NCBI RefSeq assembly: GCF_025642155.1
Contig: NZ_CP106798.1
Span: forward strand, 3,720,001 to 3,784,000
From: Streptomyces sp. HUAS 15-9
GTDB lineage: Bacteria > Actinomycetota > Actinomycetes > Streptomycetales > Streptomycetaceae
Length of the DNA: 64,000 bases
Direction: 5' to 3'
The position numbers and the translations under genes are program-made. Positions 9,438 to 18,938 of this stretch are shown here, in pieces (positions within the stretch are counted from its first letter, which is position 1; every line of letters starts with the position of its first letter). The notes under the pieces are model-generated. The model had not been told where the DNA came from. It was given only the letters and a program-made list of their open reading frames with translations, and searched no databases.

Positions 9438-10466
9438 ATGACAGTTGACGCATTGACGGACGTGGCCGGACTGCGCGTGGGGCACGCGACGCGCAGCGGC
9501 GACGGCTGGCTCACCGGCACCACGGTCGTCCTCGCTCCCGAGGGCGGGGCCGTCGCCGCGGTGGACGTACGCGGCGGTGGCCCCGGCACCAAGGAGACCG
9601 ACGCCCTCGACCCGCGCAATGTGGTGCAGAAGGTCGAGGCGGTCGTGCTGACCGGCGGCAGCGCGTACGGGCTCGACGCGGCGTCCGGGGTGATGGCCTG
9701 GCTGGAGGAGCAGGGGCGCGGAGTCCCGGTCGGGCCCGACCCGGCGCATGTCGTCCCGGTGGTGCCCGCCGCCTGCGTCTTCGACCTCGGCCGGGGCGGG
9801 AACTTCCGGGCCAGGCCGGACGCGTCGATGGGCCGGGCGGCGGTCGAGGCGGCCGCGGCGAGCGCACCGGGCGCGCCGGTGCCCCAGGGGTGTGTGGGGG
9901 CCGGTACGGGCGCCGCGGTGCAGTGGCTGAAGGGCGGGGTCGGCAGCGCGAGCACCGTCCTGGACTCGGGGATCACGGTGGCCGCGCTGGTGGTCGCCAA
10001 CGCCGTGGGATCGGCGCTGGATCCGGAAACGGGGGTGCTGTACGGGGAGTTGTTCCAGGGGCGGGTGGAGTATCCGGAGGCGCGGGTGCACGAGGCCGCA
10101 CGCCGGCGCCTTGCCGAGGCCGCTGCCAAGAACACCCCTCCGGTGCTGAACACCACGCTCGCGGTGGTCGCCACCGACGCGGAACTCTCCAAGGCGCAGG
10201 CGCAGAAGGTGGCCGGCACCGCGCACGACGGCATCGCGCGCGCCGTGCGCCCGGTGCATCTGCTGAACGACGGCGACACCGTGTTCGCGCTGGCCACGGG
10301 AGCGCGCCCGCTCGACGCCGAGCGCCCGCTCGCGCTCAACGACATCCTCGCGGCCGGCGCGGATCTCGTGACGCGCGCGATCGTCCGCGCCGTACGCGCC
10401 GCCGGGTCGGTGGACGGGCCGGGCGGAACGTGGCCGTCGTACGGGGAGTTGTACGGCGCCCGGTAA
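9438..10466 (+). CDS. P1 family (DmpA-like) peptidase
   Basis: A 342-residue protein of the DmpA/BapA family, Ntn-type aminopeptidases that self-cleave into two chains. The N-terminal GLRVGHAT, the central VLTGGSAYGLDAASGV and the cleavage region NTTLAVVATDAEL near residue 235 are visible. The Thr of NTT is the likely new N-terminal nucleophile. Such enzymes remove N-terminal or beta-amino residues from peptides. It sits alone, starting 40 bases after ltrA. Confidence 0.88.
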   Translation: MTVDALTDVAGLRVGHATRSGDGWLTGTTVVLAPEGGAVAAVDVRGGGPGTKETDALDPRNVVQKVEAVVLTGGSAYGLDAASGVMAWLEEQGRGVPVGPDPAHVVPVVPAACVFDLGRGGNFRARPDASMGRAAVEAAAASAPGAPVPQGCVGAGTGAAVQWLKGGVGSASTVLDSGITVAALVVANAVGSALDPETGVLYGELFQGRVEYPEARVHEAARRRLAEAAAKNTPPVLNTTLAVVATDAELSKAQAQKVAGTAHDGIARAVRPVHLLNDGDTVFALATGARPLDAERPLALNDILAAGADLVTRAIVRAVRAAGSVDGPGGTWPSYGELYGAR

Positions 10467-10652
10467 ACCCGGCCGCGGTCGTCCTCTGCCGGCCTCTCTC
10501 GTCCTCTGCTGTCCTCTGCCGTCCGCGGATTGTCCCGGTTCTGTCACGTGGTGGTGTTCAAGGGAGTCGGAGGGAACCCCTGCGGGCTTCGGTTCCCTCT
10601 TTCTCCACGCACTGGAGCGGATCACCCACATCACACGAACCTGGAGCAGCCC

Positions 10653-11873
10653 GTGACAACGCCGGACATTGCAGCGCGGCGCGCACTGGGGGCCTGTGCC
10701 GCCCTGATGGTCGGCGCCCTCACCCTCACCGCCTGCGGCGGCGACGCCAATGCCAAGAGCGACGACTCCAACGGCGGCAAGGACTCGGCCAAGACGTCCT
10801 CGGCGCAGATAGCCATCTCGGCCAAGGACGGCTCGACCAGCGCGTCCATCAACGCCACCGGCGTGAAGGTCAGTGGCGGCAAGCTGACCGAGGTGAAGAT
10901 GACCGTGGCGGGATCGGGGCAGGCCGTACCGGGCACGATCTCGGCCGACGGCGCCGCCTGGAAGCCGAAGGAGCAGCTGGAGCGCGGGACCAAGTACCAG
11001 ATCTCGGCGACCGCGAAGGACGGCGACGGGCGTACGTCCGCGGCCAATTCCATCTTCACCACGGTCACGACGGCGAACAGCTTCATCGGCACGTACACGC
11101 CGGACAACGGCACGACGGTCGGTGTCGGGATGCCGGTGTCGTTCAACTTCGACAAGGTCATCACCGACAAGAAGGCCGTGCAGTCGCACATCACGGTCAC
11201 CTCCAGCAGCGGCCAGCAGGTGGTAGGCCACTGGTTCGGGGCGCAGCGGCTCGACTTCCGGCCCCAGGAGTACTGGAAGGCCGGCTCCAAGGTCACGATG
11301 AAGATCGACCTGGACGGGGTCAAGGGCGCGAACGGCGCCTACGGCGTGCAGAAGAAGACGGTGACCTTCACCGTCGGGCGCTCGCAGGTCTCCACGGTCG
11401 ATGTCAACACGCAGACGATGACGGTGGTGCGGGACGGCAGGACGGTCAAGTCGATCCCGATCTCGTCGGGCAGTGCGGAGCACACCACGTACAACGGGCA
11501 GATGGTGATCTCCGAGAAGTTCGTGCAGACGCGCATGAACGGATCGACGGTGGGCTACGGCGGCGAGTACGACATCTCGGACGTGCCGCACGCGATGCGC
11601 CTGACGACGTCCGGCACCTTCGTCCACGGCAACTACTGGTACAACCAGGGCAACCCGCCCTTCGGCCGCCAGGGCACCAGCCACGGCTGCGTCGGACTCC
11701 AGGACGTGCGGGGCGCGCAGGGCAGCACGACCGCCAAGTGGTTCTACGACAACTCGCTGATCGGGGACCTCGTGGTCGTGAAGAACTCCCCCGACAAGAC
11801 GGTGTCCCCGGACAACGGGCTCAACGGCTGGAACATGTCGTGGAGCGAGTGGCAGGCGGGCAGCGCCGCCTGA
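10653..11873 (+). CDS. lipoprotein L,D-transpeptidase with Ig-like domains
   Basis: A 406-residue lipoprotein. The lipobox LTAC puts the lipidated Cys at residue 28. Two Ig-like repeats fill about residues 50 to 250. The YkuD catalytic domain follows, with HGN at about 330 and SHGC at residues 343 to 346 giving the nucleophile Cys346. It forms 3-3 crosslinks in peptidoglycan outside the membrane, as mycobacterial LdtMt2-type enzymes do. GTG 10653 follows GGAG by eight bases. In-frame TTG upstream would disrupt the signal peptide. Confidence 0.93.
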   Translation: MTTPDIAARRALGACAALMVGALTLTACGGDANAKSDDSNGGKDSAKTSSAQIAISAKDGSTSASINATGVKVSGGKLTEVKMTVAGSGQAVPGTISADGAAWKPKEQLERGTKYQISATAKDGDGRTSAANSIFTTVTTANSFIGTYTPDNGTTVGVGMPVSFNFDKVITDKKAVQSHITVTSSSGQQVVGHWFGAQRLDFRPQEYWKAGSKVTMKIDLDGVKGANGAYGVQKKTVTFTVGRSQVSTVDVNTQTMTVVRDGRTVKSIPISSGSAEHTTYNGQMVISEKFVQTRMNGSTVGYGGEYDISDVPHAMRLTTSGTFVHGNYWYNQGNPPFGRQGTSHGCVGLQDVRGAQGSTTAKWFYDNSLIGDLVVVKNSPDKTVSPDNGLNGWNMSWSEWQAGSAA

Positions 11874-11913
11874 TCGGGAAGTGCCTTTTGATTGGCTTGT
11901 TCTGACGGGTCGT

Positions 11914-11951
11914 CGGGCCGCGCGGGAACCATCCGCGCGGCCCGCGCGTTT
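11914..11951 (+). terminator. hairpin terminator after L,D-transpeptidase
   Basis: A perfect 12-bp GC stem (11914 to 11925 with 11933 to 11944) with a 7-base loop is followed by a TTTT run at about 11949. Confidence 0.8.
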
Positions 11952-12048
11952 TCCCGACGTACGTTTTCTCGGTTCCCGGACATGATGTCCGACCGAGGGG
12001 CTACGGTATGCACCCACAAGGTGACATGCAGCAACGCCGGGAGCAACC

Positions 12049-12795
12049 TTGAGCGTTCCGTACGAGACGACAGCGTACGAACCAGCCGAGTCGCCCGAGT
12101 CTCCGGAGGAGCACCTCGCGCGGCTCCTCCGTCGCGCCCTGAACTCCTTCGAGCTGCCCGACGAGGCCATACGACAGCTCGACTGCGCGCTGGCGCAGGA
12201 CAGTTCGCTGCACTCCGCGCACCACAGCTCGGGGCTGCACCGCGAGACGTACCGGCACACCTGGCTGCTCTCCGACGGCTCGGCCGTCACCCTCTGGGAG
12301 CTCGTCCACAACACCGCGCCCGGCAGCGAGCCCCAGCACGAGGTGTATGTGGACGAGGAGGAGCTGCGCGCCGCGACCGCCCGGCTGCCGCTGCCGCCGG
12401 ACGCGCCGGACTTCGAACTGCCGGTGCTGACGCAACTGTCGCCGATCCTCGAGCCACGACACGTGTATGTTCCGGACGACTCGGCGGACCACGCGCGCCG
12501 GCTCCTGCGCCGCGCGGAGAACCCGGACCGGCCGGGCACGGAGATGGCCGCGCTGCTGACGACGGCGTTCGCGCACCAGATCACACAGGCCTTCGGCCGC
12601 CCGGGGCGGGCCGGCCGGGCGGGGCTGTGCTTCTCGCTCTACGAGCACGCGTTCCTGCTGCGCGACGGCGAGGAACTCTCCCTGTGGGAGGTCGAGCACA
12701 CGGCGACGCCCGACGGGCGGCACATGTGCGAGGTGTACATGTCGGAGGACGAGGCCCGCGACGCCATGGAGCGCCGGGCGGCACGGCAGGCCTGA
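12049..12795 (+). CDS. DUF6227-type conserved actinobacterial protein
   Basis: A 248-residue soluble protein without membrane segments. Two similar blocks (RHTWLLSDGSAVTLWELVHN and HAFLLRDGEELSLWEVEH) suggest an internal duplication. I recall this pattern as DUF6227, a Streptomyces family of unknown function. The TTG start at 12049 has GGGAG six bases upstream. Confidence 0.75.
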   Translation: MSVPYETTAYEPAESPESPEEHLARLLRRALNSFELPDEAIRQLDCALAQDSSLHSAHHSSGLHRETYRHTWLLSDGSAVTLWELVHNTAPGSEPQHEVYVDEEELRAATARLPLPPDAPDFELPVLTQLSPILEPRHVYVPDDSADHARRLLRRAENPDRPGTEMAALLTTAFAHQITQAFGRPGRAGRAGLCFSLYEHAFLLRDGEELSLWEVEHTATPDGRHMCEVYMSEDEARDAMERRAARQA

Positions 12796-12830
12796 GGCGC
12801 TTCCCCCGTGCAGGGCGCTTCCCCTGAGAT

Positions 12831-13079
12831 CTAACGCTCGTCGAGCCGTCGCATCAGGCCCGCGAACGCGTCCCTCTCCGCCGGGGTCAGTTCCACGGAC
12901 TCCCTGTGGGGCGGGGCCTGGCGCTGATGCGGGAGGGCCTGGAGCACGGGACCCGAGTGTCGTACGACGGCCGCCGCACGGGCACGGCGCCGGGTGCGCA
13001 GAAGGATGACCCAGGTGGCGGTCACCAGGGCAAGGCCGACCACGCCGGTCAGCTGGAGAATCGAGACGTGCTCAGGCAT
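12831..13079 (-). CDS. small single-pass membrane protein
   Basis: An 82-residue protein with one hydrophobic segment at about residues 6 to 27, then an Arg-rich stretch and a charged tail ending LMRRLDER, so probably an N-out, C-in membrane protein. ATG 13079 is chosen; a GTG six codons earlier is possible, and neither has a clear ribosome site. No function is recognised. Confidence 0.6.
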   Translation of the reverse strand: MPEHVSILQLTGVVGLALVTATWVILLRTRRRARAAAVVRHSGPVLQALPHQRQAPPHRESVELTPAERDAFAGLMRRLDER

Positions 13080-13200
13080 GCGCCCAGTACACACCACGGC
13101 CCGGGACTTTGATCCCGGACCGTGACGTATCTCGCAGGTGCCGTGAACGGCTCACAGCACTCCAAAGGGACAAGGGGACAAGGCGGGAAGGGGGCGGGCG

Positions 13201-15270
13201 TTACGCCGCCACCGGCTGCTGCGCCTCCGACTTCGCCGTGGCCGGGTTCGCCGTCGGTCCGGCGCTGACGGCCTGCTTGCGCATGCCCTTCAGGATGACC
13301 ACCAGCACCGTCGTGACGCACACACCGGCCGCGATGGCGAGCAGGTAGAGGAACGGGTTGCCGATCAGCGGGACCACGAAGATGCCGCCGTGCGGCGCGC
13401 GCAGCGTGGCGCCGAAGGCCATCGACAGGGCGCCGGTGACCGCGCCGCCGACCATCGCGGACGGGATGACGCGCAGCGGGTCCACCGCCGCGAACGGGAT
13501 CGCGCCCTCCGTGATGAAGGAGGCGCCCAGCACCCAGGCCGCCTTGCCGTTCTCGCGCTCGGTCTGGGTGAAGAGCCTGCCGCGCACGGTCGTGGCCAGG
13601 GCCATCGCCAGGGGCGGGACCATGCCGGCCGCCATGACCGCCGCCATGATCTTCATCGCCGAGTCGCTGGGGCTCGCGACCGCGATCCCGGCGGTGGCGA
13701 AGGTGTACGCGACCTTGTTGACCGGGCCGCCGAGGTCGAAGCACATCATCAGGCCGAGCAGAGCACCGAGCAGGACGGCGTTGGCGCCGGTGAGACCGTT
13801 CAGCCAGTCGGTCATGCCCTTCTGGGCGGAGGCGATGGGCTTGCCGATCACGACGAACATCAGGAATCCGACGATCGCCGAGGAGATCAGCGGGATCACC
13901 ACCACCGGCATGATGCCGCGCAACGCCGCCGGGATGTCGATCCGCTGGATCGCCATCACCACGCCACCGGCGATCAGACCGGCCGCCAGACCGCCGAGGA
14001 AGCCCGCGTTGATCGTGAGGGCTATGGCGCCGCCGACGAAGCCGGGGACCAGGCCTGGGCGGTCCGCCATGCCGTAGGCGATGTAGCCGGCGAGGACCGG
14101 GATGAGGAAGTTGAAGGCCACGCCGCCGATCTGGAACAGCAGGGCACCCCAGCTGCCCGTCTGGGTCCATACGAAGTGGTCCATGACCGACGGCGCCTTG
14201 TTGACCTGCCAGCCGCCGATCGCGAAGCCCAGGGCGATCAGCAGACCGCCCGCCGCGACGAACGGGACCATGTAGCTGACGCCGGACATCAGCCACTTGC
14301 GGAGCTTGGTGCCGTAGCCCTCGGTGGAGTCGCCCGCGCGCTCGACCGGAGTGGCGGGCGCGGAACCCGCCGTCACCTCGCCGCGCTCGGCCTTGGCCCG
14401 CACCTCGGCGATCAGCTCGGCGGGGCGGTTGATGCCCGCCTTCACGCCGACGTCGACCGTGGGCTTCCCGGCGAAGCGGTCCTTGTCGCGCACCGGGACG
14501 TCGTGCGCGAAGATCACCGCGTCCGCCGCCGCGATCACGGCCGGGTCGAACCGGGTGAAGCCTGCCGAGCCCTGTGTCTCGACGAGGACCTCGACGCCCG
14601 CCTCCCGGCCCGCGTGCTCCAGCGACTCGGCCGCCATGTAGGTGTGGGCGATGCCGGTCGGGCAGGAGGTGACGGCGACGACGCGGAACGCGCGTGCGGC
14701 ACCCGCGTCGCCCTGTGCCGTACTGCCCGCCGTGGCGCCGGCGGAGGCCGCCCCCGGCGCCACGGCGGTGTCCTCCGAGGCGCTCGCGGCGCCCTCACCC
14801 GCATCCGCCTCTGTCTCGCCCGCAGGCACCTTGCCCCCTCGGATCAGCGCGGCCGCCGCGCCCGCGTCGTCCGCCGAGCGCAGCGCGTCGGTGAACTCCG
14901 TGTTCATCAACTGCCGGGCCAGCGAGGACAGGATCGTCAGATGGGCGTCGTCGGCACCCGCCGGTGCCGCGATCAGGAACACGAGGTCGGCCGGGCCGTC
15001 CGCCGCGCCGAAGTCGATCCCGGCGGCGCTGCGCCCGAAGGCCAGCGTCGGCTCGGTCACGTGCCCGCTGCGGCAGTGCGGGATGCCGATGCCGCCGTCC
15101 AGGCCGGTCGGCATCTGTGCCTCCCGGGCGGCCACGTCGGCGAGGAAGCCCTCCAGGTCGGTCACCCGACCCAGGGCCACCATGCGCTCGGCGAGGACAC
15201 GCGCCGCCGCTTCCTTGGTGTCGGCGGACAGGTCGAGGTCGACCAGGTCCGCGGTGATCATGTCGCTCAT
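13201..15270 (-). CDS. fruA: fructose-specific PTS enzyme IIABC
   Basis: A 689-residue fusion. The EIIA domain (residues 1 to about 145) has the phospho-acceptor His65 in GIPHC. An Ala-rich linker leads to EIIB at about 195 to 300 with the active Cys203 in TSCPTG. EIIC, with about 8 to 10 membrane segments, fills the rest. It imports fructose as fructose-1-phosphate. GGAG six bases before ATG 15270 supports the start. It lies 178 bases downstream of fruK, and that gap shows no separate gene. Confidence 0.95.
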   Translation of the reverse strand: MSDMITADLVDLDLSADTKEAAARVLAERMVALGRVTDLEGFLADVAAREAQMPTGLDGGIGIPHCRSGHVTEPTLAFGRSAAGIDFGAADGPADLVFLIAAPAGADDAHLTILSSLARQLMNTEFTDALRSADDAGAAAALIRGGKVPAGETEADAGEGAASASEDTAVAPGAASAGATAGSTAQGDAGAARAFRVVAVTSCPTGIAHTYMAAESLEHAGREAGVEVLVETQGSAGFTRFDPAVIAAADAVIFAHDVPVRDKDRFAGKPTVDVGVKAGINRPAELIAEVRAKAERGEVTAGSAPATPVERAGDSTEGYGTKLRKWLMSGVSYMVPFVAAGGLLIALGFAIGGWQVNKAPSVMDHFVWTQTGSWGALLFQIGGVAFNFLIPVLAGYIAYGMADRPGLVPGFVGGAIALTINAGFLGGLAAGLIAGGVVMAIQRIDIPAALRGIMPVVVIPLISSAIVGFLMFVVIGKPIASAQKGMTDWLNGLTGANAVLLGALLGLMMCFDLGGPVNKVAYTFATAGIAVASPSDSAMKIMAAVMAAGMVPPLAMALATTVRGRLFTQTERENGKAAWVLGASFITEGAIPFAAVDPLRVIPSAMVGGAVTGALSMAFGATLRAPHGGIFVVPLIGNPFLYLLAIAAGVCVTTVLVVILKGMRKQAVSAGPTANPATAKSEAQQPVAA

Positions 15271-15448
15271 CGCGGGCTCCTATGCACGCGTATCGCCCGT
15301 GGAGTGCAGTGGGCGGGAGTGGGGACGGGGGTGCTGCGGGGGAAAGCGGGGAGTGCGGGGACGGTGAGGATGGTGGGGGTGGTGGCGAGTAACGGGGAGC
15401 GGTGCCACGTCCGGACCACAGCCGTCGTACGACGTCTCGTGCGTACGT

Positions 15449-16396
15449 TCATGACACCGGCTCCGTCAGTTCGCGGTCCATCGGGACCTGGGCCGTGACC
15501 GTCACCGCCGCCGGGTCCAGATCGGCCGGCGTGGGCATCACGCTGCCGGGCAGCTGGACGGCGGCGGCGCCGTGCGCGACGGCGGAGGCAAGTGCCTCGG
15601 GCCCGCTGCCGCCCGCGACCAGGAAACCGGCGAGGGAGGCGTCGCCCGCTCCGACATTGCTGCGTACGACGTCCACCCGCGCGCTCGCGAACCAGGTACC
15701 CGCGTCGTCCACGAGCAACTGCCCGTCGGCGCCCAGGCTCGCGAGCACGGCGCGCGCGCCCATCTCGCGCAGCTCCTCGGCCGCCTTCACCGCGTCGCCC
15801 ACGGTCGCCAGGGGACGCCCGACGGCCTGCGCCAGCTCCTCGACGTTCGGCTTCACCACGTCCGGACGCTCACGCAGCGCCTCGATCAGCGCGGGCCCGG
15901 ACGTGTCCAGCGCGATGCGCGCGCCCGCGGCGTGCACGCGGGCGACCAGACCGGCGTACCAGGCCGGCGCGAGGCCCCTCGGCAGGCTTCCGCAGCAGGC
16001 GATCCAGTCGGCGGCACCCGCGTGCTCGCGGACCGTCTCGAACAGCAGCTCCTGCTCGGCCGCCGACAGTTCCGGCCCCGGCGCGTTGATCTTGGTGAGC
16101 ACCCCGTCCGCCTCCGCGAGCGCGATGTTCGAGCGGGTGGCCCCGGTGACCGGCACCGGCGCGACCTCGATGCCCTGCGCGTCGAGCAGGTCGGCGACGA
16201 GCGCTCCGGGCGCACCCCCGAGCGGCAGCACCGCGACCGTGCGGCGACCGGCGGCCGCGACGGCGCGCGACACGTTCACGCCCTTGCCGCCGGGGTCCAT
16301 GCGCTCACCGGTGGCACGGATGACCTCACCGCGCTCGAGCGAGGGGACCTCGTAGGTGCGGTCGAGGGACGGGTTGGGGGTGACGGTGAGAATCAT
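15449..16396 (-). CDS. fruK: 1-phosphofructokinase
   Basis: A 315-residue PfkB-family kinase with TPNPSLDRTYE at the N-terminus, GGKGVNVSRA at about residues 37 to 46, and the ATP/anion-hole motif NVGAGDASLAGFL containing the catalytic Asp. It makes fructose-1,6-bisphosphate from the fruA product. Its ATG overlaps the fruR stop by four bases, so the two are translationally coupled. Confidence 0.95.
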   Translation of the reverse strand: MILTVTPNPSLDRTYEVPSLERGEVIRATGERMDPGGKGVNVSRAVAAAGRRTVAVLPLGGAPGALVADLLDAQGIEVAPVPVTGATRSNIALAEADGVLTKINAPGPELSAAEQELLFETVREHAGAADWIACCGSLPRGLAPAWYAGLVARVHAAGARIALDTSGPALIEALRERPDVVKPNVEELAQAVGRPLATVGDAVKAAEELREMGARAVLASLGADGQLLVDDAGTWFASARVDVVRSNVGAGDASLAGFLVAGGSGPEALASAVAHGAAAVQLPGSVMPTPADLDPAAVTVTAQVPMDRELTEPVS

Positions 16397-17154
16397 GCGC
16401 GCACCACTTCCGTGCCGCCGCGCTCGATGGCGGCGGTGTCTTCGGGGCTCAGCCCGCTGTCGGTGATCAGCAGGTCCACGTCGCTCAGGTCACCGAAGCG
16501 GGCGAAGTGCTCCTGGCCGTGCTTGGCGGAGTCGGCGAGGAGGACCACGCGGCGGGCCGCGGCGACCGCCGCCCGCTTCACCGCGGCCTCGGCGAGGTCG
16601 GGGGTGGTCAGGCCGTGCTCGACGGAGAAGCCGTTGGCGGCGACGAAGAGGACGTCCGCCCTGATCTCGCCGTACGCGCGCAGCGCCCAGGCGTCGACGG
16701 CCGCGCGCGTGCGGTGTCGTACGCGCCCTCCGACGAGGTGGAGCTGGATGCCGGGATGGTCCGCGAGGCGGGCCGCGATCGGCAGGCTGTGCGTGACGAC
16801 GGTGAGCGTCGCCTCCAGGGGGATGGCCCCGGCGAGGCGGGCGACCGTCGTACCGGCGTCGAGGATCAGCGTGCCCTCGGTCGGCAGCTCGGTGACGGCC
16901 GCCTTGGCGATGCGGTCCTTCTCGTCGGCCGAGGTGGACTCGCGCTCGGCGAGGTCCGGTTCGAAGTCGAGGCGCCCGGCCGGGATGGCACCGCCGTGCA
17001 CCCGGCGGACGAGGCCGGCGCGGTCGAGGGCCTTCAGGTCCCGGCGGATCGTCTCCGCCGTCACCTGGAACTCCTCGGCGAGCGACACCACGTCCACCCG
17101 GCCGCCCTCACGGGCGAGCCGGAGGATCTCCTGCTGTCGCTCCGGTGCGTACAT
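16393..17154 (-). CDS. fruR: DeoR-family repressor of the fructose operon
   Basis: A 253-residue protein. The N-terminal winged helix (about residues 3 to 58, with the family phrase ETIRRDLKALDRAGLVRRVHGG) is followed by a DeoR sugar-phosphate sensor domain with DAGTT and NGFS motifs. It is first gene of fruR-fruK-fruA, so it probably represses its own operon until fructose-1-phosphate accumulates. GGAGG nine bases before ATG 17154 supports the start. Confidence 0.92.
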   Translation of the reverse strand: MYAPERQQEILRLAREGGRVDVVSLAEEFQVTAETIRRDLKALDRAGLVRRVHGGAIPAGRLDFEPDLAERESTSADEKDRIAKAAVTELPTEGTLILDAGTTVARLAGAIPLEATLTVVTHSLPIAARLADHPGIQLHLVGGRVRHRTRAAVDAWALRAYGEIRADVLFVAANGFSVEHGLTTPDLAEAAVKRAAVAAARRVVLLADSAKHGQEHFARFGDLSDVDLLITDSGLSPEDTAAIERGGTEVVRA

Positions 17155-17173
17155 GTCCGCTTGCCTCCGAGTG

Positions 17174-17252
17174 ATGCCCGAATTTGTGGTTTCGTTTGGA
17201 GACTACGCCTGGATTTCTGGAAAGTAAACAGGTTCGGGCCCGATTCGGGCAT
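17174..17252. promoter_or_regulatory. candidate FruR operator pair
   Basis: The 10-mer ATGCCCGAAT at 17174 to 17183 is the exact reverse complement of ATTCGGGCAT at 17243 to 17252. The two arms are 69 bases apart and lie just upstream of fruR. The A/T-rich stretch between them likely holds the promoter. Binding by FruR is inference. Confidence 0.5.
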
Positions 17253-17287
17253 GAACGGACGCTCACTCTGCCCGGACACGTGGAAGA

Positions 17288-17314
17288 GCCCGGCACCCTC
17301 CTCGGGTGCCGGGC
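17288..17314 (-). terminator. hairpin terminator after MFS gene
   Basis: An 11-bp perfect stem with a 5-base loop lies 18 bases beyond the stop of the leftward MFS gene. There is no clear U tract, as is usual in Streptomyces. Confidence 0.65.
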
Positions 17315-17331
17315 CCATCCTCAGCAGGGGC

Positions 17332-18876
17332 TCAGTGCACGAGCACGGGCTCCTCCTCCACCAGGTGCTGCTCGTCCTCGCCGTCCCCGCCGCCTTCCAG
17401 ATGCTGCGCCGGCCGCTTCGGCAGCGCGAACATCAGCAGGAAGATCACGCCCAGCACCGCGGCGACCCAGCCCAGCGCGTGCTGGAAGGCGTTCACGAAG
17501 GCCGGTCCCACCTGGGCCCGGGTCAGCCGGTCACCGATCTCGCCGTAGAACACCACCGATACCAGCCCGAGTCCGAGCGCATTGCCCATCTGCTGCACGG
17601 TGTTGATCAGCCCGGAGGCCGAACCGGCGTGCTCGCGCGGCACCCCCGAGAGCACCGCGTCCGTCAGCGGGGCGACGATCAGCCCCATGCCCGCACCCAT
17701 CACGACGAGCGGGAGCGCCATCTGCCAGGAGGCGATGCCGAGGCCGTAGCGCTCGGACTCCGCCAGGTAGATCAGGACGCCGGCCGCCATCAGCAGGGCG
17801 CCCGCCTGGAGCACCTTGCGGCCGAACCGCGGGACCAGCTTCTGCACGGACATCCCGGCCGCCACGGAGACCGCGATCGAGAAGGGCACCCCGGTCAGAC
17901 CGGCCCGCAGCGGCCTCCAGCCGAGACCCACCTGCATGTACAGCGTCCACACCAGGAAGAAGATGCCGAGCGAGATCCCGAAGACGGTCTGCACCGCGAT
18001 GCCCGCCGCGAAGCTCTTCACCTTGAACAGCGACAGTTCGACCAGCGGGGAGCCGTCCCGCGCGCTCTTGCGCCGCTCGTAGGCCACCAGCGCCCCGAAG
18101 ACGACGAGCGAGCCGGCCATCGACAGATGACCCCACAGCGGCCAGCCCAGCTCACGGCCGCGGGTGAGCGGGTAGAGCAGCATCAGCAGGCCCAGCGTCA
18201 CCAGCGCGACACCGACCAGGTCCAGCTTGAGCGCCTTCGGGGCCTTGGACTCCGAGATGAAACGGCTGCCGAGGATCAGGGCCGCGATGCCGACCGGCAG
18301 GTTGATGAGGAAGATGGGCCGCCATTCGAGGCCGAACAGATTCCACTCCGTCAGCAGCGCGCCGAGCAGCGGGCCGGAGACCGCGCCGAGGCCGACGATC
18401 GCGCCGAAGAGACCGAAGACCTTGCCGCGCTCGTGCGCCGGGAAGGTGGCGTGCACGATCGACAGGACCTGCGGCACCATCATCGCCGCCATGCCGCCCT
18501 GCAGGACGCGGGAGGCGACCAGCATCTCCGGGTTCGCGGCGAAGCCGCACAGCGCGGAGGCGAGGGTGAAGCCACCGATGCCGATCAGGAACATACGGCG
18601 GCGGCCGTGGATGTCGCCGAGACGACCACCGGTGATCAGGCCGGCCGCGAACGCGAGCGCGTAACCGGCGGTTATCCACTGGATCTGGCTGAAGGAGGCG
18701 CCGGCGTCCTGCTTGATCGACGGAATCGCGATGTTGACGATCGTGACGTCGACGAGGTCCATGAACGCCGCGGTCATCACGATCGCGAGGGCGAACCAGC
18801 GACGGCGGTCCGCCGCCGAGCCGGTCCTGTCGGCCGCTGAGCCGGTACTGCCGGCAAGGGTTTCGGTGGAGGTCAT
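17332..18876 (-). CDS. MFS drug exporter, DHA2 (EmrB/QacA) family
   Basis: A 514-residue protein with about 14 hydrophobic segments. It carries the DHA2 features MDLVDVTIVNIAIPSI in TM1 and GGRLGDIHGRRR in loop 2-3. It is likely a proton-driven exporter of drugs or antibiotics. ATG 18876 is chosen where TM1 begins soon after. The divergent WYL regulator starts only 62 bases away, so that regulator probably controls it. Confidence 0.9.
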   Translation of the reverse strand: MTSTETLAGSTGSAADRTGSAADRRRWFALAIVMTAAFMDLVDVTIVNIAIPSIKQDAGASFSQIQWITAGYALAFAAGLITGGRLGDIHGRRRMFLIGIGGFTLASALCGFAANPEMLVASRVLQGGMAAMMVPQVLSIVHATFPAHERGKVFGLFGAIVGLGAVSGPLLGALLTEWNLFGLEWRPIFLINLPVGIAALILGSRFISESKAPKALKLDLVGVALVTLGLLMLLYPLTRGRELGWPLWGHLSMAGSLVVFGALVAYERRKSARDGSPLVELSLFKVKSFAAGIAVQTVFGISLGIFFLVWTLYMQVGLGWRPLRAGLTGVPFSIAVSVAAGMSVQKLVPRFGRKVLQAGALLMAAGVLIYLAESERYGLGIASWQMALPLVVMGAGMGLIVAPLTDAVLSGVPREHAGSASGLINTVQQMGNALGLGLVSVVFYGEIGDRLTRAQVGPAFVNAFQHALGWVAAVLGVIFLLMFALPKRPAQHLEGGGDGEDEQHLVEEEPVLVH

Positions 18877-18938
18877 GGAATGAAGGTAGGACTCCAGTAG
18901 GTCGGATCGTGTCCTAGTTGTGCGGCATCCTCGACACC

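Noticed and set aside
9291..12584. Very long leftward frame across the P1 peptidase and L,D-transpeptidase genes
   Set aside because: It is antisense to clearly coding genes, without motifs, as commonly happens in high-GC DNA.
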